From Zeugodacus cucurbitae (taxonomy: Eukaryota > Arthropoda > Insecta > Diptera > Tephritidae), in contig NC_071671.1 in assembly GCF_028554725.1 (NCBI RefSeq), forward strand, positions 26,281,001-26,345,000: DNA of 64,000 bases, given 5' to 3'. Position numbers and translations under genes: made by a program. The notes beneath the pieces were generated by a model. It made no database searches. It was not told where the DNA came from and saw only the letters and a program-made list of their open reading frames with translations. Of the stretch, positions 12,429 to 25,200 are shown piece by piece; position 1 is the stretch's first letter; each line of letters opens with the position of its first letter.

Positions 12429-13207
12429 TATTTATAAAGCTTAAGATATATATTAAATTAGCAATAAATTTAAAGATATCCTACCGAAAATAGATTTGTC
12501 AAAGAAAAAATCATAAAAAACCAGCCGATTTTCTTGCGTTGAGGGTGGCGTAACCCTTTCATCCAAAATCAATGAAACGCTTTGGATATTATAAAAAAGA
12601 ATTTTCATTTTATTTTTAAACTTATATTTTATTGTTTGATTCCTTAAAGTACTGTCATTATGTTTCATATATACATAGTTGCTACAGAACTTTTAATACT
12701 AATTCTTTGGATTGAGATTTCTAATGCTAATTTCGACATTATATTTGTAAATAGTATGTAATTAATTAATGTCTTTAATTAAGTTTAATTAAGCTATGAG
12801 TAAGTTTAATGTGTATTTTTCTTAAGTACTGTAGACTAATGTATGACTATTACTCTTGTTTTAAAGACTTACATTTTTCCTTAGAAAATATGACTACTTG
12901 TTACAAGTTGGGCTGCAGAATGATTTCATATAAGTTAAATATAAAAAGTAAATAATTTTATAATAATGATTTTAAGCATAATTTATTACTTATTAGTTAA
13001 ATACGAGCCTTATTGTATATATATAAGATATTAATAATTAGTTTTAAATTTTTTTTTTTTTTTAATTATACTCATTTTTTACTTATAGCATATATAAAGT
13101 TAAATTAAAATAAATAAATAAATATAATTATTTTTAAGTTTTAACATAACGGTATACTAAATAATACTATATATTTTCATATAAATTATTAAATTAGTAT
13201 GAATGCA
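12429..13207. other. 3' flank of the olf413-like gene
   Basis: Very AT-rich. It should carry the minus-strand 3' UTR; TTTATT motifs on the plus strand (for example near 12980) are possible poly(A) signals. Nothing else is recognised. Confidence 0.4.
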
Positions 13208-16200
13208 TCATAAATAGCTGTTAAGTAACATCGATGCCACAGTCCAGAGTGCTACGGTTGCGGTTTGTAACGCTATCGCTGTTGCCTTATTGAGTGGCGC
13301 ACTATCCATTAGCATTTGGAATGGACAAATGCTGGGCTCCTTTACGAAAGTTGTGAATTCGGGATAACGTATAATCTCAGAGGGCTGTGGAAGAAATGAA
13401 AGTGTGATAATTGAAATTAAGTTTTCAGAATAAATAAACATAGTTTTGTAAGGATTTTATAAAAGATATTGAAATCAGTTATTTTGTAAGATATTTCTTT
13501 AAATGAGCTGAATTATGAAACTTCTATAATGAACTTAGACCGAAAAAAAAGAATAAATTCCCGTCTTAAAGAGGTTTTCTAAAGATTTTGTATGGTTTTG
13601 AAATACGTATGTTCCTTTGAAATATGAAGCCCGATCTTTTGTCGTATAACGGGTTTACTGAAAGGTGGACATTTATATTTATCAGTCCTACATCGCCTTA
13701 AATATAACTCATTCTTTTTGGTTTCTGGAACAGCGTTTTTGGAATTTTATAACTGTCATATCATGACATCATATTTTCGAAAAATCAAGCGATCATTAGA
13801 TCGTTCACCCATTCATCACAATGAATTCAATTGGATTTCCTCTGCGTGCTATGATGTCCAAAGTCTAAGGACTCTGGAAGACAATAGAATACCAAAAAAA
13901 ATTCTCTCCGGTTCTACATACTCTAGAAAATAGATAACAACAAAGTCAGTCGTTGATCTGACCGTTTCTACTTATCTAGCGACCATATACATCTACAGTG
14001 TGCGACAAAACTAAAGCACGGAATCCACCCTGTCGGTATTTATATGAATAAACTCATGAATTGGGCATTGAATGATTAGATTTTTTTTCATTTTTGGGCC
14101 AATTAGTCTTCTTTTTAAATTGGTAAACATTAAGCAAATTAACTTATTAAAACAGAAGATACAATTTTTTATACGAAAAAATCAAAAATTTTGGTGAGAC
14201 AAAACTAAATCACATGGCTGTGATTTTTAATTTTACACATTAATTTTTTGGCTAACTGTTTTTAATGATTAGCAACTTTTCTAATTGTGTAGTTATTAGG
14301 TAAATAGAAAAAAATTAGAGCATTTTCAGTTGCAATTCGTTATTTAATGAGGTTGGTTGTATACCAAAGTGAAAAGTTGTTCGATGGCTCGAAATTAGTA
14401 ACAACAACAAAGTCAGTTGGTGATCTGACCGTTTCTACTTATCTACCAGCCATGTAGATCTATATATCTATGTCTTGTGTAATAAATTATATTAAATTAT
14501 TAATTTTAAAGTCGGTGTGTGAAAAAGTCTACTTACTATTGACACCGACTCATTGGATACCCGGCAGAATGTCATATGCTTGCCAGTGATCATGGTCTGT
14601 TCGACACGCTTCGTAAAAAGCGGCTCAGACCAAGGCAACTGCTTTAGATGTGATAAAAATGTGCGATCATGGAACTCGACTGGATCCGAGATGATTAGTT
14701 TGTCTGTAAAAATATTAAAATTAAATATTTTTTATTACGAATTCAAATAAGTTAATTAACAAATGATATAAAAATAAAAATTTGAAAATATTATTTGGCC
14801 TATATTGAAACTATTTTATTTAAGCAAAGTACACAGCAAATATAAAATTTATAAAATATTTTCATTAATAAAATAAAAAAAATATATATTTAAAAATTCA
14901 AGGTTTTGTATGAAAAAAATTATGTTCGTCATTTTATTTGTTTTTGCTAATTCACTCTGTGTTTAGCCTAATGCTTTAATTTTCAAATTTTCGAAAAATT
15001 TATATAAATTTTAGAAAACTATATTTTTGGGTTTCTTTGAACTCATTTAAAAATTATTTTTCAATTCAATTTCAAATTTTTTTAAAGGGAAGCACATTGT
15101 AAATTGGCAAAAAAGTGACAATTATTTAAAAATTAAATTCATAAAATTAAAATAACTAAACAAATAATTAATTGAATTAAAATAAATATTTCTTGTTAAC
15201 ATAAAAAAAAAAATATTTTTTATCTATGCTTGCTGCTTCTTCAATATGTGTTCAGCATTTTCCTTTCATTTTTTTTAATTTCAATATTTTTCTTTGTTTT
15301 ATTTTTGCTTATATGTATGGACTCACTTAATACTGAATGTTTTTCTAACCTATTAAAATTTTTCAATATTTTTTTCAAATTTATTTTTATTTTTTTGCAT
15401 TTTTATTCAACTCACTTAACAATGATTCTTCATAGAGACGCTCTTCATCCGTCATATTCACGCGATTCTTTTTCGTTTTGGCATAAATCGTATTCGGTAT
15501 ATAGTCTAAAACATTGCTGCAATGAAAAATAAAAAAAAAATCAACTTTATGCATGAACAGTTATTGGCACTGCTTCCACTCACCCGTTATAAAGGAATAA
15601 ATTCTCCACATCGGTCATGTTTAGCGAGTAAAATTGATAAACGCCAAATGTTTCGAAAAATTCACGCACTGGCGTCATGCTATAGCAGCCAGCCAACTCG
15701 ATGCGTGGATAGTAGGTGATAAAGGACAGACACATCTCCTGTTTGGTTGAGTAACCACCGAAGGTCGGATGTTTGCGATTCAATGTCTGAGAAAATTGAT
15801 AATAAATTATGCAATTTGTCTGGCTGTCACTGTAGTACGGCGACGCTACTTACCTCATAGGCGCAATCGGTAATAATGTAATCGCCTGGCAGCACAACGA
15901 CTTCTTGCTCCAGCTGACGCACCTGCTGAAAGTTGTAATCATAATTATCATCTTCGATAATGCGTTCCAGCTCCTTGCCGTCGCGCACGTGACGCAGTGT
16001 CATTTTGCGGCCAGCGTGATGAGAGTGCAGTGTGCCGGATATGATTTTAATGCCGTCTGCGGGGAACATCTGCGATGAGAGAAATGTATGTATATATAAG
16101 ATAATAAATTGATAAACAACAATTTGCGGTTGTAATGAAGACCACATCATATTTACCACATTCGAACAGGACGGTCCACAGATGCCTATATTGCGGTACA

Positions 16201-19200
16201 GCTTCTGTCCGGGCGGTATTAGCTGTGTGTCCGAAACTGAGACACCGGAAATCATAATGCCAGCATCGTTGGGCCGCAAACGACTGCTGTAATGTATGCG
16301 GAAGCCCGAGTGATCGACCACTGTAACAAAATGAAGGAGCGATAAGCGTAAGCAATTACATGCATACATTTGTATGGCTTAACTTAATTAACTTACTTTG
16401 ATGTGCGTGTGGATTGTCGTAGTGTATTTCGAGCATATAATATTTAGCGCCTTGTTTTCCGCCCACCGGTATGCCCACGTGCTGTGGCAGAAATTGTCCT
16501 GTGTGTGCGAAAAAAAATTTAAATATTTATTTGAGGCAAACAAATAATTTACAGCGTGGCATATAAATTAAAAAATGCTCAACATTGGCATGTAAATTAA
16601 TTTGCATATATGTATGAATATCGAAATATTCTCATATCTATGTATGGACATACCTGTCGAGCCAATAGACCAAACAGCCACCGGTGTTATGCAGGAGTCC
16701 CAATCGTGTGGCGTCAATAAATTACTGTTGCATACCGCGCCGCTACTCTTCACCCACACCTCCCAGGAGTGTGGATCTGAGCCGGGATATGATTTGGTTG
16801 TACATTCAAAGAGTGTCATGTGGTGTACAAGCGGTTGATTGGTGTTGCTGTAATTGAAATTGAAATGAAGAAATGTAGAAAATGTAATTGACTACAAAGA
16901 ATGCATAAAAAGTGTAGAGTAGTAAGCGAAAATTTATTAGAGCTATGTGTTTGCGCGTATTGTGTAACATACTACTAGGCGTTTAAGTGGCTTCGAAGTC
17001 AGTGCTTGGCGAATACCTGAACTTTGCTCTGGAATATCATAAATTGCGTTATCAAATTGATATGCCTTTTCGAAAGACGGGACCGATTCATGGTTGCATG
17101 CATTACGCTATCTGCTGTATGATACATTTTTTTATTATTGATTGCGATTGGAGAGTCGAAGTCTTCTTATTCAAATCTTCTATATCTCTGCAGTACTACT
17201 TCGTTCTTCCGCGTACTGTAATTATTTTTCTCTAAGGGTACCAACAAAATTTGCTGAAAGATGTTTTGGATTTTCAGGGATGGATAAAGGGCCTTGTTTT
17301 ATTAATTTTCATCTTCGTTTTTAGTTTCGTTATTACATTATTCTGACAGTGACTGTTATACAAGAGTTGCATGATAGTTTTTGTCGGAGAGGCCGCTAAC
17401 TATTGGGTTGGTTATCAGAAAAAGCTGTGAATGAAAATTCATCTCGATACTTCGAACAAATTGATTATTACAGAAGTCGAAACGACCAGAATCTCAGATA
17501 TAAGAAGGGTTCCTTAGACACTAATGTATAAAATCTCCTTATATCAACTAAGGCCTAGGTTTCGGTGCAACCTATTGTAAGGGAAAAAAGTAAGTAGAAA
17601 ACTTGCCTTATGAACATTAACGACTTAAATCTGTTAATATCGAAAAATTAGAAAAAAATTGACTTTGAAAAAGGTGAGTCTATAGTTTAAGAGATCCAAA
17701 AAGATCGTCTCATTTAATGTTGGTTGAACTTTATCCATATATTATATAATATTTAATAATACAGTGACGTAAATTCAGGGATGTTTCTTTAGATATTGTC
17801 AAAATATGTATAATTTTATTTAAGACATAAATTCATAGTTAACAGCATATTTATATCCTACCCAAGATTATGCAGGCAACTGTATTAATAGCTTATGGTT
17901 TCATAATTATAACCACAATTATACCGATACTTGTTTGTATGTAAAAGCAAACCTTGCGTTGGCCACTTCATCGTCAAAGGACATTAAACTCACTTTGACA
18001 TTTTTAGTCGCTGTCTGTGGTTGACACTTGACAATTAGGTTGAGTGACTTGCTGTGGTATGCGCGTTGTTTTGCAATAAATGCTTGGGAATTTGGCGCTA
18101 CAACCACGTAGTAAAGTTTTAGAGGTTCACAATTTATGCAGTTTTTAAGGAGCTTTAATATTTTAATTTTTTTGCTGCTGTTGAAGGATATTATTCTTTA
18201 TACATAGTGGCTACATCACACAGACCACCTACATAGGTACCAGTGATGTAACTAGTTTCGCTTAAAATAGTCTTTGATTGGCAAGTTCATAATGGAATAG
18301 TTAACAAGTAAGGAAAGGCCTATATTTTCAGTGAAAAATTACCGTTAGGCACTGAGTTCTTCATGTTCGATATCAGGGGCCTTGAAAAGTCATGGTCCGA
18401 TTTTGACAATTTTTCCACAATTGATGTCACAGCTCAAATACAGTATTTGTGTAAAGTTTTATTCCGATATCTTCATTGGTTTTTAATGTATATATTATAA
18501 AGTAAACGAATCCGATGAATTCAAAATTAAGTTATATAGGATGTAGGCGTGGTTGTGAACCGATTTAGCCCATATTCCACCCGTGTCATCAGGGTGTCAA
18601 GAAAGTGTGTACCGAATTTCACTGAAATTGAGTCGAGTAGTTCTTGAGATATGGTTTTTAACCCATAAATGGGCGACGCCACGCCCATTTTCCACTTTGG
18701 AAAAAAAAACTCAGTGCAGCTTCCTTCTGTCATTTCTTATGTAAAATTTGGTGTTTCTGACGTTTTTTGTTAGTGAGTTAACCCACTTCTATGTAGTAGT
18801 TTTTAACCTAACCTTTGTATGGGAGGTGGGCGTGGTTATTATCCGATTTCTTTCTTCATTTTTGGACTGTATAAGGAAACGGCTAAAATAAACGACTGCA
18901 GAAAGTTTGGTTTATATAGCTTTATTGGTTTGCAAGATATATACAAAAAACCTATTTGGGGGCGGGGTCACGCCCACACAAATTTTATTTTCATAACTTC
19001 ATTTATGGCTTAGTTATGACACTGTATATGTTTTCAGTTTTCGCCATTTTGTGGGCGTGACAGTGGACCGATTTTGCCCATCATCATCGAAAGCAACCTC
19101 CTCAGGGTGCCAAGGAAAATGTGTTCCAAGTTTCATTAAGATATCTTAATTTTTACTCAAGTTATCGCTTGCACGGACAGACGGACGGACAGACGGACGG

Positions 19201-22200
19201 ACAGACGGACGGACAGACATCCGGATTTCACCTCCACTCGTCATCCTTATCATTTATATATATATAACCCCATATCTAACTGTTTTATTTCTTGGTGACA
19301 CCAACAACCGTTATGTGAACAAAACTATAATACTCTGTGCAACATGTTGCGAGAGTATTAAAACTAACTCAAAAGAATTTAATAGTGTGGATCCAATCCA
19401 AGTATTCAAGTGGATTTATGCATATTTACATTTTACATCAGTTAGGGTGTGTTTAAAATTACGTATTATATACGCTTATAAAATACAAATATGCTCTCAA
19501 GTAGTCACTCGCTTGTGTAATAATACATCACGCTGTGCGATTACAAGCTGTTTTCTCAATAGCTCTTAATGTAGCTAGTCAATTTTGGTTTGCAATTGAT
19601 TGACATTTATGCATGTGACTGGGTTTAAATATATGCAAATGTGATGTGTCTTGCAAAACAAATTCTTTAAAGAATAAAATTTGATCTAAACCTTAAAAAA
19701 TAGTGCATGCATCTAAACTCTTTAATATCGAGTTAAGCTCTTATTCATCTATTTCTTAAGCTTCTTATTTGTTTCTATTTTATTTTTCTTAACTTTGTTA
19801 TTGTTGTTGTATGCGTGTCAAACATATGATTTGAACTACATATTTGTTTACCTAAATCCATATTTCTTTAGCAAACAATGTATGAACTCACCTCTCACGT
19901 GATAGCAATGCTTCATAACCAATTATGTGATGCTTCTCACTTAGCGTGGGCGCACGTATTATCTTACACCAGTATAAAGTGTCCATGCTGGGCTCAATTG
20001 TGACCTAAACAAATGTATTTATAAATGGAAAGTTAATTTGAGATTTCAGTGTCAACAGCTTTGGTTATTTATATTGAGTAAGAAAGCTACTAAGTTTAGA
20101 TTAAGTAGTTGTCAAACGACGCAACTAGGCCTTTGGGAGGCCCATTGTGACAAGAAAGCTACTAAAATGTGGTATGTAATAAAAAAAAATGAATATGTAC
20201 ATATATAAATATAAATAAATAATATATTAATGATTGTTAAAAAATCTCATAAATATATATTTTTATTTAGTAATAAACATTTTTATTTTATTTATTTATT
20301 TATGTTTCTTTATTTTTTGAGCAAGTACGTTTACTTACATTCTGTACTGTAACATCCCATTTGTGTGTGTCAGAGTTGACTTCCTTGCGAAACATTGGTC
20401 CGAGTAAATTCAGTGATTTGTAACCGCGATTCTTGCCATGCCCCTTTAAGTCGCCATAGATGGGATCTGTTTCGCCGAAAGTCCAAAGTACTTTGACGGT
20501 GTCAACCTGTTTTGGGAAATAGAAATGTTAATTATAAAGAAGGAAAGCTTCGAGGACCGTTGATAACCAGTAAATAAATAAAATTAGTTATTATTGTATG
20601 TTTCGTATTTAAAAATCTTTTTCTATACTTTATTCTAATTTGAACACAGTTAAAAAATAAAAGAGATTTCTAAATTTTAACTTTACACCACAAATGGGAC
20701 AGTATTACCAAGCTTGGCACCATTGCAATAAAAGTTTTTCAAGAAGTTTTTTCTTCAGTTCTCTCAGAGAGCAATGCTAATCTGACGTAATGTGAATTTT
20801 ACTCTCAAAATAAAATCAACAATTAGACTTCTGTAACTAGGACACATCTCTGTAACTGATTTCAACAAAAATATGTTCCATAACTGTTATAATTCCAAGT
20901 AAAAAACTGTTTTCTTAGAAAACATAATTTATTGAAATTCCAGTCGACCCTAATGTGCATACTAAATCACCTATTTTCTTTTACCTGTAATTGCAGCACT
21001 GACTAACGGCTCTAAAATATGATCAACTGAAACGGTATTCAGTAAACGTTTAGTCAACTGTCTGATATATAAAAAATGAGTCGTTAGTACAAAACTTTAA
21101 TTTCTATAAATGTTCATTTATTAATCTAGTTTCTCTACTAGTTTTAAAGTCGGTCGAAGATGCCAGCACAACAGTGTTACGTGCTCTACTATCACAGTAC
21201 AAAAGAAATCCCAAACAAATCGATCTCGAGGAAGCCGATATCTACGGCAATACGCCACTTTTGAAGGCCTGCTATTTGGGACGGCGTAAGCATGTCGAAT
21301 TGCTACTACACGTCGGTGCCAATTTGAATGCAATTAACTACTTAGGTATGTATTAATGTTTAATTAAAAGAATTATATTTATTGTAAAAAATATAATTTT
21401 TTTAATTAAACATCAATGCCACTCTTTTACAGGTCAGAATGCCTTAACACTGGCGACTTATTGCGGCAGTTTAGATGTTGTGCGTTTGCTACTCAGATTT
21501 CGTTCCTATACAGATTTCAATAAGTCATCCATTGTACCAGCTCTATGTGTGGCCTGTTTGCGTCAAAATAAAACTCTCATCAATTATTTCAAACGTTTTC
21601 CAAGCTCCGAGGAGGAACTGAAGACCGCACATGGTAGGTAAGCCATTATTGTTAATTTTGAATATTTTAAATTAAAATTTGTATTAAATGTTTTTAGGCA
21701 TGACACCAGCTCAGATTAGTGAATGCGCACAGATTTGTACGAAAGTTTATAGTGGGCAAAGGGGTCAAGGTCCATCTGGCAGTGGTGCAGCTTATAAGAT
21801 GCGTTAATTTGTTGGTGCTCGAAGAAACCGATGAATTTTTCAATATATAACGAAATATCTTTAATCTTTTTTAAATTATAAAATTTGAAAGTGTTTCAAC
21901 TAGCCTGCACTTAAAATTTTTAGATTTCCTCAATTTTAGTGTGTTTTGTTCTTCAACGTTTAGTTGTAATTTAGGTAGGATTTGTATTGTGAATTTTACT
22001 AAATATACTAACCATATTTTTTTTTAAGTATTATAGTTAATAATAATTAATTCTTATGATATTATTTTCATTTAAAAATTATCAAATTTCTGTTACGTAT
22101 CAAGCATTTTTTAAACTATGTTTTGTAAATTTAATTTAATTTAGTTTATATACAATTTTTTTCTTTAATATAATTGAAAAGTTAAATTTAAATGAAAAGT

Positions 22201-25200
22201 TTTGTTTTCACGTTTTTTTTTTTTTGGATAATAATTTCCCTACTCACCCCCAATGGCAAATCGTAAGGATCACAAGTTTCCAATTTACGTGAGAACTCCA
22301 CCCAGGTGTGTGTTCCATTTTGTCCACCATCAATGACATTGTAGTTCTGTGTGTCATCTTGAATCGGTGCTGCGTTGGGATGCTTCGCTGAGCCATGACA
22401 GTCCTAAAAGAGAAGAAAATTATTTAAAATAAAATAAAATAAAATAATATACAATACAATAAAATAAAATAAAATAAAATAATATAATATAAAATAAAAT
22501 AAAATAAAACAAAATAAAATTAAATTGAAAAAAAAAATAAAATAAAATAATATAAAAAAATAAAAATAAAATAAAATAAAAAAATAAAAATAAAATAAAA
22601 TAATATAAAATAAAATAAAATAAAATAAAATAAAATAAAATAAAATAAAATAAAATAATATAAAATAAAATAAAATAAAATAAAATAAAATAAAACAAAA
22701 TAAAATTAAATTGAAAAAAAAAATAAAATAATATAAAAAAAATAAAAATAAAATAAAATAAAATAAAATAAAATAAAATAAAATAAAATAAAATAAAATA
22801 AAATAAAATAAAATAAAAAAATAAAATAAAATAAAATAAATTTAAATTGAAAAAAAATAAAAAAAATAAAATAAAATTAAATTAAAATAAAGTAAATAAA
22901 ATAAAGAAAAATAAAATAAAATAAAATAAAATAAAAAATATAATAAAATAAAATAAAATAAAATAAAATAAAATAAAATAAAATAAAATAAAATAAAATG
23001 AAATGAAATAAAATGAAATGAAATAAAATAAAATAAAATAAAATAAAATAAAATAAAATAAAATAAAATAAAATAAAATAAAATAAAATAAAATAAAAAA
23101 ATAAAATTAAATTAAATTAAAGTAAATAAAAAAATGAAAAATAAAATAAAATAAAATAAAATAAAACAAAAAATTAAAATAAAATAAAATAAAATTAAAT
23201 AATATAAAATTAAATTAAAGTAAATAAAATAAAACAAAATAAATTTAAATTGAAAAAAAATAAAAAAAAATGAAATTAAATTAAATTAAAATAAAGTAAA
23301 TAAAATAAAGAAAAATAAAATAAAATAAAATAAAAAAATATAATAAAATAAAATAAAATAAAATAAAAAAATAAAATAAAATAAAATAAAATAAAATAAA
23401 ATAAAATGAAATGAAATAAAATAAAATAAAATAAAATAAAATAATATAAAAAAAAATAAAAATAAAATAAAATAAAAAAACTGATTCCATATAAAATCTT
23501 AATCTAAAAGAACGGTCAACGAGCAGAGACGACATCGTATTTCGAAAGCGTGCAATAATATATAAAACTAGAAAATTTTTTCCAAAAAGTTTCCACGGTT
23601 TGAAATGTCAATCTAAAGCTTTCTTGGAATTTTTGAAAAGAAAAAGCTTCACAAACTAATAAGCTTTTCGAAGAAGCCTTAAAATTTATGCAGCGAAGTA
23701 AGATATGGTTCTTTCACAGGTTGATGACAGCTAATCCCAAAATTGTAAGATATATAATTATCACATACCATTTGTTCTTCCCCGGTAAGGTCAACACCTT
23801 TAAAACATTAATCATTTAAATGAAATTTAAATGCAAGAGAAATTAATTATTATGCCATTAAAACCGACAGCAATAATGGGTTTTACGCTCAAATATTTCA
23901 AGCAAACACAGTAATGTTAAATTATAGCAACAATGTCAGAAGCAAAAACCCCTTCACAAGCATGTTCGTATACAGGTGTGACGTGAACAACACTTTATTT
24001 AATGGTAAACATTGTGTCTAAGTTAAAACATTGCCAGTGCATAAACACTGTAACTGTAACTGTATACTTAATGGTGTTTGTGTGTGTGCGCTCAACAGCT
24101 CCTGTGTACCAACTAAATGAGGTGTCTGTGGTAATAAATTCTGACTGCAGGCGAGTTGTGTAGAAAAATTTTAATACTTGCATAAAGTGTAGCGATTTGC
24201 CAAGGACCAAAGTACAACAACGCCGCAGAGTTTAGTTGGCACGAAGACAGGGCGTTTTCCATTTTTTTCTTGTTTCTCTTTTTGTTTGTTTGAGGAAGCA
24301 TTTAACGTTGGTCATAAAACAAACTATAAGCCATAAATGTGTACTTTGTCAAAATTTAAAGGGGCTTAAAGTATATGCGCACGGGAAAGTGGATGTAACA
24401 TTTTGTTAAGGAATTAAGAGATTCTTTGAAGTATATCTTCAGTAAAAATTGTAAACATTTAAGATCATGAATGGACCACATAAAAGACGTCGTTTAGTGT
24501 CATGAAGGAATAATTGTTCGATATGATAGGGACAGGTCCCGAAAATTTCTGGTCCATACGAACTTTTAGCGCGTTATTTGTGTGTTTGATTCCTAAGATA
24601 ACATTTAAATGAAGTGAGTTTAAGGATTGAATTTTAATAGGATTGACGTCTGACTGTTTTGAAACTGCGTCTACTCATTGAACCGCGAGCTCGGAACCGT
24701 TCAAGTTTTTCATCTTTACAGTTTTTCATCTTACAAGAATAATACATAAGAGAATATAAGCATCATCGAAGTTGCACTCGAAGAACAAAACATCAAATCG
24801 CAAATTGATACTTATTAATCAATTTGAACCTTGCAATCAAAAGAACATTACAACATTTCTCAAACATCATGAGTCCATTAACCAACAAGCTCTATATATA
24901 CAATACAATAAATTATATCTTTACAAATCTTCCCTTAAATTCATGTTTGATGTCCCAGTGTTTCTGGTTGTTTGTTTGTTTATGACTACTCAGGTGATTT
25001 CTGTGTGCCGCTCTCACAACCAGCTGCTTCCTTCGCAAAAATCGCTCGTGTACGCTGATGCTGATTAAAAGTATGGCGCCACGTTGCTTTAGCGGCAAAA
25101 TAAATGTCATTCCAGCTGGCAGACGACAGCATTTAGTGAACGAACAATGGCAAACAAAACCAAAACAAATCAATTCAATGTCTCAGCGTTCCATTGCAAT

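Noticed and set aside
16047..16369. Long minus-strand ORFs spanning 15827-16369
   Set aside because: They read through introns between exons 7 and 8; the spliced model explains the coding parts.
22420..23535. 92- and 84-codon Phe/Tyr/Ile ORFs
   Set aside because: They are pure translations of the (ATTTT)n array.
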